Program-made: the position numbers and the translations under genes
Assembly: GCA_027886175.1 (NCBI GenBank)
Contig: JAJNNQ010000024.1
Location: forward strand, 8,044,001 to 8,108,000
DNA: 64,000 nt
DNA from: Phylloscopus collybita
Taxonomy: Eukaryota > Chordata > Aves > Passeriformes > Phylloscopidae
Direction: 5' to 3'
In this document: positions 35,101 through 46,899 of the stretch, one piece after another
Numbering within the stretch: position 1 is the first letter of the stretch
Layout: every line of letters begins with the position of its first letter
The notes under the pieces: generated by a model
Told to the model about the DNA's origin: nothing
What the model saw: only the letters and a program-made list of their open reading frames with translations
Database searches by the model: none

Positions 35101-37254
35101 CTATTCCTGTTTCTTTAGAAAAGTTAACACTGCTTTTTGAACATATGGCCCCTTCCCTAATGAATTGTATTTTGTACCTGGTGAATTTGGGGGCTGCTTT
35201 GGTTGATAGGTAATGGTTCACATTAAGACATGTGCCATCATTTCTCCAGATGCTCTGAGCCACGCACAGCCTAATATTTAATGCAGAGCATTACAGACTT
35301 TAGAGGGAAATGCAGGGAGGGAATTTAGAGGGAAATACTGTTTGGAGCACTCTAAATATATTCTCTTTGGTTTTGTGCCTCCTGAAATACATGCTGCAGT
35401 CTCTTTTAAGTCATCTCCAGGAAACATATTGAGACATATTGGCCATGTCACTGTGTGTTGTGTGGAACTGGGAGTGATTTAGAGGGCCAGTTCTACTTTT
35501 TTAGGTAGAAGCTTGTAATTTAAACTCCCCTACAGGTAGTTGAGGTAATGGGCACTTTAACTATGTTAAAGTTGCTACTTGCTACTTGCTTTTCCTTCAG
35601 TCATGTGCATTAGAACTTCAGCATGATTCCTGTGGAATATTTGTAATCAATTTTTTTGTTTTTAAGTCAGCTGACACTAAAAGTGCCAACTCTTAAACCT
35701 CCAGCTATAATTCTATCTCATCTCTTTTACTGCCTTTTAATCACAAAAGAATTTAGTGAACTTGTCCTCAAGGGCACAAATACTGCATTTGCTCTGGTTC
35801 TTTGTCTCCTTGCAGCTTGCCAATGGGATAGGCTGCCATAATGGATTTCTTTGCCAGCTTTGATCCCTTAAGAAATTCTGTGCTTGCTGGAACTCAGCGT
35901 GGGCCAAAATCTTTGAGTATTTAGAGCTGAAACTTTCTGAAGGATAAATGTTGTGCAGGTATTCAGAAGAGAATCTGCAAATGCTTTGTTGATGTTATTT
36001 TTAGGTTTGGTTTGTGTGTATTTGTTGGGGTTTTTTTCTGCTACTCTTGTTTTTAAATGCCTGTATGTTCCTGTGTAGATAAGTTTCATGTTGACCTAGC
36101 AATGCTTGGCATTTTTATATTTACTGCATGGATAACTGTCTTATAAACCAGTTGTTGATGATTCTGCTTTTGTACCTGAAGTCAATATGGGATTCTTTAT
36201 TTCCTGTAATGGACCTTACTCTGTAGAGCTTGGTGTCAAGTGACATTCATTCTGATTGATCCCAGAATACACTTAAATGCCCAAAGGTGTGAAGTGACTA
36301 CAGCAAATGGGCAAAAATACTTCTTTAATGACTGCAGATATCTTTTATCTGCTTACTTCTGATACAAAGACAGGAAGGAGGACTCTTTTTAAGTTTACAA
36401 GACTATTTTAAGGGATGATGTCTGGGATAAAATGTTTTTCTTTGTTATACTCCAGAAAATGGTTTCATTCTCTCTTGTGTTGCCATGGTCCCTGCTCTCA
36501 CTTCTGAGACTCTGTAGCAAAGGAGTCATCATATCTAAGAGGATTAATTTCAGGGAATATCTTTGAGCAGTATCTAATGCTGGAGATTATCCAAATTCTA
36601 ACACATTGCTACACGTGAACTGAGATTCTTAAGGCTTGCAACTCAGCAGAATAGGAGGATATTCTTTCGGAGAACAATTTGAATACTCATATCAGGGTGA
36701 AACCTTTGTCAAAATTAGTTTACTTCTTGGAAGAAGCAGAAATATGTTAAGTGACATAGGAAAGAGAAATAAAAAAATAAAAAAAAGTTGAGCCTTGGGG
36801 CTAAAATCTTATTACTAGAGTCAGCTGAAGAGAGAGTCCTGCCACAGGAAGTGACTCACAGATTCTACTTCCAGCTGCTGTTGTCAGCTCTGCTTACAAT
36901 GCATGTGAAATATGAATGAATGCTTAGTTTGTGAAGTGAACATTTTATAAGTATCCATTTTTTTAAACTCCAAGCACACTCCAAGGATGAAGTTTGCAAA
37001 GTAAAAGGAATATTACAGGCCTGTATCCTGCAATTCATTTGGCAGATACATTGCTTTATAATAGAAGGTTACCAGCTGAATGAACAATATTCTGTTGCTG
37101 GTTTTGAGTAACATTACCACATTTTTTGCTGTTGTTTGGCAAAGTTATTCCAAAATTTCTTTCTTTTTCCTCCTGCATTGCTGTGATACTGTTTCTTATG
37201 TTCAGCTCATCATTTGTGCTCAGCTCTTTGTGGTAAAAAATTAATTTAAGAGTT
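32114..37254. other. Unique sequence, no gene confirmed
   Basis: Includes a pyrimidine tract at 32551-32586 and a 10-bp hairpin at 33161-33187. An 88-residue minus frame at 33276-33542 is followed on that strand by a good splice-donor-like AAG/GTAAGT near 33281-33289. No acceptor or recognisable protein motif accompanies it, so it is not called an exon. The 3-kb remainder has no recognised repeat. Confidence 0.5.
33161..33187. repeat. 10-bp hairpin, 7-base loop
   Basis: AAAACTCTG at 33162-33170 pairs with CAGAGTTTT at 33178-33186 around loop TCTCATG; the outer T/A pair also matches. Confidence 0.88.
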
Positions 37255-37545
37255 TACTGCATGACTGTGAAGGAAGTGGGAGGAAAATTCCAAGCAAAAA
37301 GAAATTCAAAGTGCCGCACCTGGACAGGAATAAACCAAAACACAAATAAAGGCAGAGGGTTGGCTGGATGAAAATCAGATGGTCAGAAGACAACCTGGGG
37401 TCACTGGTGAGCACCAAGCTGACCATGTCCTGACAGTGCTCTCTTGCAACAAAGTCCAGCAGCTTCCTGAGCTGCATGAGGCAGAGCATTGCCAGCAGGT
37501 CAAGAGAGGTGATGCTTTCCTTGTGGTGAGCAAAAAAACCACAAG
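37255..37545 (+). mobile_element. CR1 LINE internal fragment, plus strand
   Basis: The sense text follows the end of CR1 ORF2 and early 3' UTR. The stretch AAAGTGCCGCACCTGGACAG parallels 'aaggtcctgcacctgggtcg'. TGGGGTCACTGGTGAGCACC followed by AAGCTGACCATG parallels 'gggggtgttggtggacgaga agctgaacatgagc'. GCATTGCCAGCAGGTCAAGA followed by GAGGTGATGCT parallels 'gtgtggccagcaggtcgagggaggtgat'. The fragment lacks both the element's 5' part and its 3' end. The 121-residue minus-strand frame at 37241-37606 is its antisense shadow. Confidence 0.85.
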
Positions 37546-38353
37546 TCAAGGGGTAGATGCAGACATCCAGGTCTTTAGAAAACGCCAACAGATGGCTTTG
37601 CAGCACTGCTCACTGTAACTGGATGGATCAGGTTGCTCATTTTCTTCACCTACATAGGCCTGTGTTTGGCTGGAGTCAAACACATCAAGCTGGCAACACA
37701 CATCAAGCAGATGGTATGGCCAAGTTCTCATCATCAAGCACAGCAAACTCACTCCAGGATACTTTTGCCAAAGACAGAAGAGTGGAGTCCCACAATCATT
37801 TATGAACAGAAGGCTTTTATTTCTTCTTTTTCCACCTTGTTGATGTGGCAACCTGCTATTCCCTGCCCCAGGGAATAGAGACATTTTGTTTTGTGTCTCA
37901 ATTAGGACACCTTACAACCCTTCTTACAGCAGAAGGGATTTTTCAGCTGAACTTTTTTTTTTTTAGCTGGGAATGATAAAAAGCATCAGCACTAAATGCA
38001 TTGATCTTAAGGTATTCAAATGCTAAGCTGAGATTCCAGAAATAAGAAAAAAAAGGTGGTTCTTACCTATCTGAGATTCCAGAAGCTGAAATGCAATTCA
38101 CCAAGCTGGTGATGGTCAAGGGATGGAAACCTGTGGAAAATAGAAAAGCCAAAAGATGTGAAGCTGGGGCTGTCTGCATACATTTGGACATGCACCCCAG
38201 GGCTGTGAAGTCACAGAGTTTAAATACATCCTTCCTTTATAAGTCACTTTGTGCCTATGACCAGAGAGCAAGGAGTGCATAGAATGTCTGACTATGTCCA
38301 AAGGCAGAAGTAGGAATAACTTGTTTAACCATTTCCATATACAGACAGACAAA
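37546..38353. other. Unique sequence, no gene confirmed
   Basis: A minus-strand frame of 112 residues (37546-37884) and opposing plus frames overlap just beyond the CR1 fragment. No motif recognised; CR1 identity is not evident here. Confidence 0.5.
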
Positions 38354-38490
38354 GTTGTTGGTTTTGGTTTTTTGGTGTGTTTTTTTGGGTTTTGTTTGTT
38401 TGTTTGGTTTGGTTTGGTTTTGTGATTTTTGTGTTTTGTTTGTTTTGTTTTGTTTAATTTTGTGGTTTTGTTTGTTTGTTTTTATTTTTT
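38354..38490 (+). repeat. G/T low-complexity array
   Basis: About 135 bases of TTTG/GGTTT units on the plus strand, grading into TTTATTTTTT. Confidence 0.9.
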
Positions 38491-41400
38491 AAATTTGTGT
38501 CTTATTCCAATGAATTATGTAGGGTTGGAGAGGTTTGTTTTTTTTCAATTTTCACAAAAACTACTTATCCTTGCTGATGGTTCTGTTGATGAAAACATAA
38601 AGGAAAGGGGAAAGGTGAAACTGAGTTGCCAGTTGCACATCATTGCTATCATTTAATTCTACAGCTCTGCTGTGAGGTAGCTGGAGGATCTGGCTCGGAG
38701 ATTAAGGTATCTTTTTTTCTTGTTGTGTCATCTCTCCATAAGAATTCACTCCTAAAATGCTTTACTTCTACATGTAATGTACTTAGAGAGATAATTGCAA
38801 TGGCAAAAAATGAGTTAGGAGCATGAAGAATAAATAGAGATTTTGCCTGAAATATAATGTTAAAATGGACAAGAAAGCAATGGATTATTACAGAACAGAG
38901 GAAATAAAAGAGCTGGTTTTATTCCTACTCTTATTTAAGAAGTAGAGGAAACACCTATTTTTTGTGTAAAGACTATTAAATATGATACAGATTTGCTGTA
39001 GTAAAGGTGACAAAAGAATTTATATACCATTTTTTTCCCCATCTCTGATATGTCTTTGCCTAAAAAATGAAGAAAGAATCATTGTAAATTAGGGAGATGT
39101 ACATATAGAAATACAGGGCCAAATTCAAGCAAATATTAATCCCCATCTGGCATAATTTATTCCATATCTTGCACTAAATTTGAATTAGATAGACTAGGTC
39201 AAAGTTTTGAAAAAACATTTTCACTTTATATTTTAATATCAGCCATGTCTAAAGGTTTATTAGCTTGCCATTTCTGGTTCATCCACTGGCCATCCCTATA
39301 ACTTTGTATACAGTGATTCATATTAAACAAAGGAGATTAAGTTGAACTGCACAACTCTTGATTCTTGATTATCTTGATTCGGTGTTTTTTGGATCAAGTT
39401 TCTTCTGCCTAGAATAAGCTGTATTCAAAGCACTATAACACTCTGCTTGCCCTTAAAATTTGATTTTTTTTTTCAGTATTTAACAAAGAACCAATGCAAA
39501 TGAGCAGCCTTTCTCCTTGTGGTTGTGTATGTACCTTCATGTAGAGAGATGTTATAAACTATTAATTATAAAGCTATACAGAATATAATCACAACTTAAT
39601 TAAGTGCTCATGTAACTTTCTTCTTGCAAAACCTATATGGAATCCCATGGGCTTGCTTGGAGGCCTCTTTGGATATACATGTTCATCTGTGCAGGTCAAA
39701 TTTCTTGGCTGGAGTTATCTAATGAGGTGACACAGTTCCTTACATAAAGTCTTCTTTAGATGACCTTAGATTAAAAAGGAGAAATAAAAAAGCCCCAAGT
39801 CCACAGTTTTACTTTAAGTGTGTGATGACTTCTCCCTTTGCATTTGAAATCTCATTAATATCTTTTCCCTTTTTTCCTCAGGTCTGATTCTTTCCTGCCC
39901 TTCCTGGCAGTGACCATATCCATGAGCTAACTGCATAAGCAGCACCCGTTATTTGCTTATTCATGTATTGCAGGATATTCAATTTCAGATTTGTGAATTA
40001 AGGAGAGACAAGATGCCTCCCAGTTCTCCAGGTGATGCTTAAAAGAGCCCAGAATTTTATAGTTCACTAGTTAAGATATCTTTCTGAGGTAAAGCTAATG
40101 ACATTTTTTATACCTTATTAGCTATCTGATGGTGCACTAACAAAAATATATTAAACTTTATTAAAAAAAAAGATAACTAATGCAAACACATGAAACATCA
40201 GTTAATACTGAAAGCCCCAAGCAGTATTGCAGATCTGCATTATGAGTTTGAATGCAATTTATTTTGAAAAAATAAAATGTTTATATGTTTATGATCCAGT
40301 GTTCCTGTAATTTTCTTTAAGTGTTTTTTTTTATTTTCTTTTTTTCACCTGTTGTATAACGAATGGGTTAAAAAGCAGAATACGTGCTCCCAGCCATGAT
40401 TCCTTGTCCTCAGTAAGAAAGTCAAATATACAGAGAAAGAAAAAAAAAGAGTTTTTTTTTCCTCAAAAAATTCACCCTCAAAGAATTACATCAATTAAAA
40501 ACCAACAGCTATTGTCGGGTCTCTGGAACACCAGGGAGCAACAGGATAAATGATCCAAAATTCTATCTTGTGGGACCCGTCTCTGTTGATCTGCATTAGT
40601 CTGACTGCGTCATTTCCCTGTGCACAGGTCCTAAGTGATGCAAATGTCCCTTTTCTCTTGGTAAGAGATGTCTATTTATCTTGTATTGACACCTAAGGGA
40701 TCAAGCTTTACTGCTGCATCATGTTCTGCAAAATTATCCTACAAAAACAGAAAGAAAAACATTTCTGTTCTGCAGAGCTTCCAATTTAGGTACTGTGAGA
40801 AGTAATTGATATTTCAAAGTAAGGAAGGAAGAGTAAACTGGGAGTTCATTCTGAAAAAGAAAAGGAATTTTAATCTGGCACAATGGCATGTAATCTGCTT
40901 TACACCTTTGAGGTGTCCACAGGTCTGAAAAGGGAAAATGGTGAAAAGCAACACCTGCAGCTCCATCCTGATTCTGAGCAGAACAGGAGCAGGAATAATG
41001 AATATGGTGGCATGCATTAAAAAAAAATGGTGCTGCTGTTCTCCTTCACATAGTTCAGATAGTCACTTTTACCATCCAGCCTTCAGCCCTGATACTGCTG
41101 ACGACAGTAGCTGTAAAATGGCAAACCCATAAAATATCCTATACTCAGAAAGGAGCTTGCTGAGATAAATGAGGGAGTTGATGCCAGGAATCTACGAGCC
41201 AAAACAGTTATTTTGGCAGAAAACTTTGAACAGATAGAAGTGAAGACATATGGCATTTAGGCCACAGGGGTGGAAACTGCAGCAGCTGAGACACACAAGG
41301 ATGAAGGCTTGGATGAAAACTCATTTCTCCCCTCACTCTGGACAGCTCAAGTGCCTGAAGAGCCTTCAAGATCTAGATTATATTGCATGAGATTGTATGG

Positions 41401-42037
41401 AGGAACAGCTGAAAAAAGATTACAAATTGTGTAACTCATCTGGAGAAAAGTTAAGGTTTTCCTGAATCTGAGACTAGACTAACAGAAAGATATCTAGGGA
41501 AGGAAAAGTGAGAGAGCCCCGTTTGAATCGTGCTGAGGTTGGAGGAGAGCTGGACAATAACAAGAAAACACTAGAAAATAAAGCCAAGTTAGGCATAGAG
41601 AAAAGAAGGAACTCACAGTCACCTGGACTTTCCTTTAGGAAATACTGCATTAATAAAATATAAAGTGTGTGTCTGCTCCATAGTTTCAAGATTTTCCCAA
41701 ATGTCCCTGGTTGCCATGGAGATGAGAGCCTAAGGACTGAAAAATAGTTTGTTGAAATTTAAAATTCTACTCTGTAATACTAAACGTGGGTTTTGCCTAA
41801 AGTGTGGAGACTCTTTGGGTCAGAAGAGGAGCAGCTTTTGCTTTCAGAAAGAGTTTGACAGTGTCAGGAAAAGTATTTTCACTGGTGGCTACCAACAGCT
41901 AAACTCAGTGAATATCTTCGTTCTTCCTGAGAGGAGAAACTGTGAGAGAAGGGAGTGGAGTCGGTGAGGTTCACCTCCATTCCTCAAGCTGACACGCGGA
42001 GCAGTGTCAACTAGGCAGGACAAAACACACTTCAAGC
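38491..42037. other. Unique AT-rich sequence, no gene seen
   Basis: Very AT-rich between 38800 and 40500. No recognised element. Around 41400-41470 a GGAGGAACAGCTG...CTGGAGAAAAG motif order faintly recalls CR1 but is too weak to annotate. Confidence 0.5.
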
Positions 42038-42628
42038 TGTAATAAATGGCGAAAGCCAATTTAAAATAAGATAGAACTTATTGCCAGTGAAAAGTCACAG
42101 GCGCGAAATCGGAGCAAGGAAATAAACAGTGCACTGGGTGAGCCTTGTGATGAGTCCCGGGACACATCACCCCCCAGGTCTCACGAGGGTCTGAGCCCAG
42201 GTCTGCTACTCTTATACCCTTAACTCGGTGAACAAGCCTGGACAAGTCTGGTAGTCCCAGTATTGAGGAGAGCTTGAAAATTCTCAGGGTTGGAGCCACT
42301 GCCCAGTCCAGGATTTCTATAGAGTTTTTGTTTCCTGATGGTGCTGCTGATGGAGTCACAGTATTGGTGGGCCAGCGTGAAGAGATTTCCTGGGTGTGCA
42401 GGGTGTATCCTGAGTATCCTTGATGTCCCAGGCGGGATGTATTCCTCTGGGCCATCAATCCTTATCAGATGCCGATTGTTCCTGTCTCAGTGCTTCTACA
42501 CCCTTCTTTGGTATTGTAATTTCATTGTCCTTTTCCCGGAGCTGGAGAGTTTCCTTGTGCTAAGGGGGTTTTCCCTGACATTCTTAAGATCACATGTTTT
42601 ACCATCACCCACACCAGCCAGCATTACA
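42038..42628 (-). mobile_element. LTR, unit 1 of a related pair
   Basis: Solo-type long terminal repeat on the minus strand. Plus-strand ends TGTAAT...ATTACA form a 6-bp perfect inverted terminus of the retroviral TG...CA type. Reading the minus strand, GGGTATAAG (plus 42211-42220) is the probable TATA box. A near-palindrome lies about 44 bases downstream of it, and GGCAATAAG near the 3' end (plus about 42076-42084) is a possible polyadenylation signal. It aligns along most of its length with unit 2 (42813-44055), for example at the shared GATTTCCTGGGTGT and CCTTATCAGATG blocks. Divergence is high, so this is an old family copy and not the sister LTR of a recent provirus. No target-site duplication is visible. 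Confidence 0.75.
42148..42169. repeat. 22-bp near-palindrome in the LTR
   Basis: Ten of eleven base pairs match around the perfect core GTCCCGGGAC; the outer bases TGATG/CATCA also pair. GTGAGCC on one side and GGTCTCAC on the other extend the stem imperfectly. It sits where the first transcribed bases of the LTR should lie, judged from the TATA box. Confidence 0.85.
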
Positions 42629-42812
42629 TTTATATAAAATGTGGTTTAGGAACATGAATTAGCATATACTACAAAGCTAATAGCTGCAGCAAAATGCTCC
42701 CTCACCCGAGCGTGGCGCGGCGGCCGGGATCTGCTCCCCCTGTGCATGAATTACATAATCCCGCGTCGCGCAGCCCGGGGCTGCGGGGGGCGGGAGAAAG
42801 GGGATTGCTGAG
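42629..42812. other. Spacer between LTRs with dense CpG cluster
   Basis: The first 60 bases are AT-rich. From about 42705 to 42792 the sequence is strongly GC-rich with roughly a dozen CpG in about 90 bases, for example GAGCGTGGCGCGGCGGCCGG and CCCGCGTCGCGCAGCCCGG. They are interrupted by ATGAATTACATAAT. A purine tract GGGCGGGAGAAAGGGGA follows next to the LTR. No coding sequence is visible. Confidence 0.8.
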
Positions 42813-44055
42813 TGTTATAAATTGAAAGAGCCAATCTCAGAAAACGATTCATTGCCAACGAGAATTTCGGACAAGAAAATGACAAAGCCAAATAAAGCGA
42901 TCGACAGAGCCAGCGAAGCAAGGAAAGCAGTGCGCACCAGGTGAAAACCCCAAATGTGACCTATTAGAAAGCAGGCTGGTTGTGTCCGACGAGAGAGATG
43001 ATCTGAAGACCAGGATACTCTTTGGGACACGTGGTTTATTGGTCGTGGGGAGGCAGTCTAACTGGGGAAGAGTCCAGGGATCCAGGAGCAAGAGTGCAAA
43101 GAGTCCAAGAGGGCAAGAGAGAGCGAAAAGAGAGAGAGCTACTTGTTACATTCCATTTTAACCCTTTCTATCGTGAATATACTAATGAGCATTAACCAAT
43201 CACCTCAAGATACAAAACCTACAGAATCTACATATAGCCTATGGGAACTACAACATTACAATACTACTCACATACCAAAACCTGTGAAACCCACCTTATC
43301 CCTGATACCTGAGAAGGTCCAATCCTTTTGTCTTGGCAGGGGTGTCACTGACTCACCCAGCCAAGTCTTTTCAGCTATCTAATCAGCTTCTTCCTGCTCA
43401 CCCTTACGGTTCAAATTTTGCTTTTAATTCTATTCCTCTTGTGGGTTTCATACTTTTAGAATCTTTTACTAATAAATCATCTCTGCAGGGCCCAGCTACT
43501 TCATCCTCTCCAACAGTGACCTCTGCCGCGTCACATTCCCCCGAGGTTTCACCAGTGCCCAAGCCCAAGTCTGTTTGCTTTATACCCCTCCTGGTTTGGG
43601 CTCCATGTACATGTCCTGACTTGTCTTCCAGGCCCCAAAGTCGGGGGGATGTTGAAACTTTCAGGACCAGACTTGCTGTTCAGTATAGAATTTCTGTAAG
43701 TTTTTTGCCCTTCGATGTTGTGTTTGATAGGATCAGGAGAACCGAAGTTGTGCCTGAAAGGATTTCCTGGGTGTTGGAGGTTCTTGGAGTACCCTTAATG
43801 TCCCAGATAAGATATCATCTCCGGGTCATTGGTCCTTATCAGATGTTGATCATCCCTCACCCTGGTTGCTCTCCACCTCTCATTGGTATTATAATTCCTT
43901 GATTCCTGCTCTAGAGGCGAGGGAAATCTCTTGCAAAATTCTCCAGCCCTGCACCCATCTGGGGCTTTTGGTTTCCTGAGAACTGTAAACTTTATTCCTA
44001 ACTTATTACAAGGCTGTTATTATAAAAACATAATTCACCCTTCACCAATACAACA
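42813..44055 (-). mobile_element. LTR, unit 2, split by a nested LTR
   Basis: Second minus-strand LTR of the same family as unit 1. Its plus-strand ends TGTTATA...TACAACA form near-perfect inverted termini. Its start aligns with unit 1 (TGTTATAAATTG against TGTAATAAATGG, then AGCCAAT in both). The probable TATA box is GGGGTATAAAGC on the minus strand (plus 43577-43588). Removing the nested insertion at 42955-43535 leaves about 660 bases, close to the length of unit 1. The 189-residue plus frame at 43333-43902 and the minus frames at 42815-43091 are chance readings through these repeats. No internal gag, pol or env sequence is present. Confidence 0.72.
42955..43535 (-). mobile_element. Nested LTR of a different family
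   Basis: About 581 bases with exact 6-bp inverted ends TGTGAC...GTCACA on the plus strand. Read on the minus strand, it has a TATA-like GGTTAAAATGG (plus about 43155-43165), a pyrimidine-rich CTCTCTCTC leader, and CCAATAAACC with a perfect AATAAA signal (plus 43035-43040). A U5-like segment of about 80 bases ends in GTCACA. Immediately after it comes TTTGGGG, which resembles the first bases of a proline-type primer-binding site; GGGGGAA precedes it. Unit 1 lacks all of this sequence, so it was inserted into unit 2. No target-site duplication is clear. Confidence 0.65.
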
Positions 44056-46899
44056 TCATCATGAAAACATGAATTAACCAATCACTACACTGAGTGAGGA
44101 TAAAACCCAGCCCTCGCATTTGTATGGCCAGCACAAAGCCAGAAAACCTGGCTTCTGGAGCTAGGAGTATGAATCTTCTGGCATTTTCTAAAAAAAAAAA
44201 TATGCCCAGAAATCTTGCGGCTTTGATGGAAAAGTGAGGTTCAGGTAATTTCAAAAGGGGAAAAATAATACTATTACTCCTCTGTTTCCTTCATTTCCTC
44301 AATGTATTACTGAAAATTGAAGACAAGCTTATGATATGTAGATCAAAAGAAAACTTTCACTGTGATGGATGATAGCAGGACAAGGTCAATAGCAGAAGTG
44401 ATTTAAGCATTTTCTAAGATCTGTTGCATTATTCCTCTGCAAAGTCTACAAGGCAAAAACACACTAATAAATACTGATGAGGTGCATTATTCTGCCCCTG
44501 TCTCTCTGTTCATAAGCAAAAATCTTTCTGGAAATTCCACATTGGACATTCTTTCCACCACTTCAGTTGGCTATGATTTCCCGTTTGCTTGAAAGATGCT
44601 TAAGAAGTGCTTACAGGCATTTAGGAGCAGCCAAACCATTCTATGAGCTTTGAAAGAGAATAAAATTATTAAAGCTCAGGAAAAATTAAAATAATTTACA
44701 TTATGCTTGTATAAGAAAAATACTATACATTTATTTTATTATTAAAAAAAATACTCCTGAGTTGAAGAAAAGAATGATTTGCTGAACATATTGATAGTAA
44801 CAATAACAAACACTAGCAAAACATGCTCCCTTTGGGACAGTATCACTGTCATGAAGAGATATAAAAACATGTTAGGAAGGAAGGGGAAGTGGAAGGAACA
44901 AAGAGAAAGATGTAAAATAAAAGCACGTTTACACATTTCATAACTCTAGCTACCTCCTCAAGTAAAGCAAAGAGGGAGAGGTGGTACAAACAATGCTTTC
45001 CTGATGAAATATTATTGCCAGGAAGAGACTCTTGATGTAGCACAAGCTCCCTATAGTGTACATTTTTTATTCTACAGCCTGTTTTACTATGGCACAGAGC
45101 TCATCATAATTGCACTAAGAGATTTTGGTTTCCTGGAGTGACCAAACATGTCCTGGCAGAAATCACGCAGGCAAGCAGGTCTAGGCAGCATCGTCTGTGA
45201 CCCTTTCCATGTTCCCATAACACAGCTCTCCCCTGGTCAGGAGTGACCAGGCCATGGGGCATAAATTGTTTGGGTCCATAGGTCTGGGAGGAGCCCCCTA
45301 TGACCTGCTAATTCCCTGGAAATCAAATCTGCCAACTTAGGACTTCTTTGCCCTATCGTTTCAGCAACTCAAAAGTTATTGCACCACTTTGAAATTCCTT
45401 TAATAAAGATTTCATAAATATTTAATGCATATTAGGCCTTAAATAGAAAATATTTATAAGGAATAAATGGTGTTCAATTAAGATGCATAATTTCCAGTAA
45501 CTTCTCTTTTGTTATTAATATTTAGAGAATTTCTTGTCTAACCCTTTTTAGCAGACCATTCTGCTTGGGGCTGCTGTTTCAAGGGTGCTTCATTCTTGTC
45601 ATTTAAGTTCCTCATTTAATTTAAATATAAAAAAAAAAATTCTATCACTTTGATGTTCTAGTTTCTCATTGTTTTAAATTAAAGTGGAAAAAATATATCT
45701 CTTTGTACACCACTAAATATTTGAGCCATTTAAATAAATCTTTTTACAAAACTTTCTTTTTTTGTGTTTTTTTTTCATCAGATAAAGGGGAAAAGATGAA
45801 AAGGTAAGATGATAAACTTCCTTGAATTGAATCTTGAATCTGTAAGAAATATGATGATCAATAATAAGATTTTTGCTTTGCCAAGGCATCTCTAGGTTTT
45901 GCTTTCCTCTAAATCAACCCAGCCCACCAATTTCAGTGGTGGTTTTTTGGGTGTGTTTTTGTTTTTGTTTTTGTTTTCAGATCTCTACTTTCACAGCTTA
46001 TGGCACCAATTGCTCATGTGATAAGTTATAGGGTTTAAAAGACCTTTGCTTTTTCACAGTTGTGGCTACTGCTGTTGGGTTATATGAAACCCTCCATTTC
46101 TGGCAGTAGGAGCATTGTATCTCAGCAGTGCCTGCTGCCTCCAAGTGGGAAGCCTTGGTTTAAGTCCAGCAAAAGCAAAGAAGGAGTGGTGTTAACTTCC
46201 TGGAGATTCAGGTCAGAACCTGTGAGAACACCAAATCTCTTTGCCCACAGAGTGCTCAGAAAGCCCTGTCACAGAGGCTGGTTGCAGTTTTTAACCTATT
46301 TCCTTTCGGAGCTTTAACAAATCATGTCTGAAAGGCAGAAACTACCTCCTGTTCAAAGAAGTACTAAAATCATCAACTTCAGTCAGGTAATCTTGCACTA
46401 GATCAGAATCCCTCAGGGAAATATTTACATTTTGCCAGTTTACTCAGAGGAACAGCTCTGGGGATCTGGAGATATCCTCTGCATATATATATTAATTTTT
46501 TTTTTTTTTAACTGCAGGAAACAGTGCTGCCAGAGCTGAAGCTAGTGATTTAATCATAGGACTGCTAGAGGCTGCAGTACCCTATCTGCTCAGAAATCAA
46601 TATCTGTACTCTCAGTAATATTAGAGAAATGTTTACTTCTTTACCTGACCAAGATATTAATTTCCATAGGCTGTGTTTCTGACTTTTTTTTTTTTTTTTT
46701 TTTTTTCTCGAGCTAATGATTTGTGGGGAAAGCAGCCTAATTTCTTTTGAAACCCTTTAATAGTGCACGATTTTCCCCTTATTGACTGGTTATTTTGTGT
46801 GCATGTGTAAGCACCACTCCCATGCATCAAGATGCCCTGCAAAGGATTTGGAATGCTCTGTATGGAGGGAGCGATGCTCTTTGCTAAAACACAGCCATC
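44056..46899. other. Unique AT-rich sequence, no gene seen
   Basis: No recognised element. Contains a TTTTTG pentamer/hexamer run near 45956-45976, TATATATA near 46485-46492, and T23 at 46684-46706. The 85-residue plus frame at 46060-46317 has no known motif. Confidence 0.5.

Noticed and set aside
37241..37606. 121-residue minus-strand open frame that looks protein-like
   Set aside because: It is the antisense of a CR1 fragment; the DNA follows CR1 sense text on the plus strand.
41400..41470. Possible CR1 remnant
   Set aside because: Only a few short words such as GGAGGAACAGCTG and CTGGAGAAAAG match in order; too weak to annotate.
42629..42812. Spacer as the primer-binding site or polypurine tract of a single provirus spanning both LTRs
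   Set aside because: A purine tract exists next to unit 2, but on the strand opposite to the TATA-defined orientation, and no primer-binding match is seen. The two LTRs are also too diverged.
43333..43902. 189-residue plus-strand open frame, the second longest in the window
   Set aside because: It crosses from one LTR into another, matches no protein, and is explained by the repeats.
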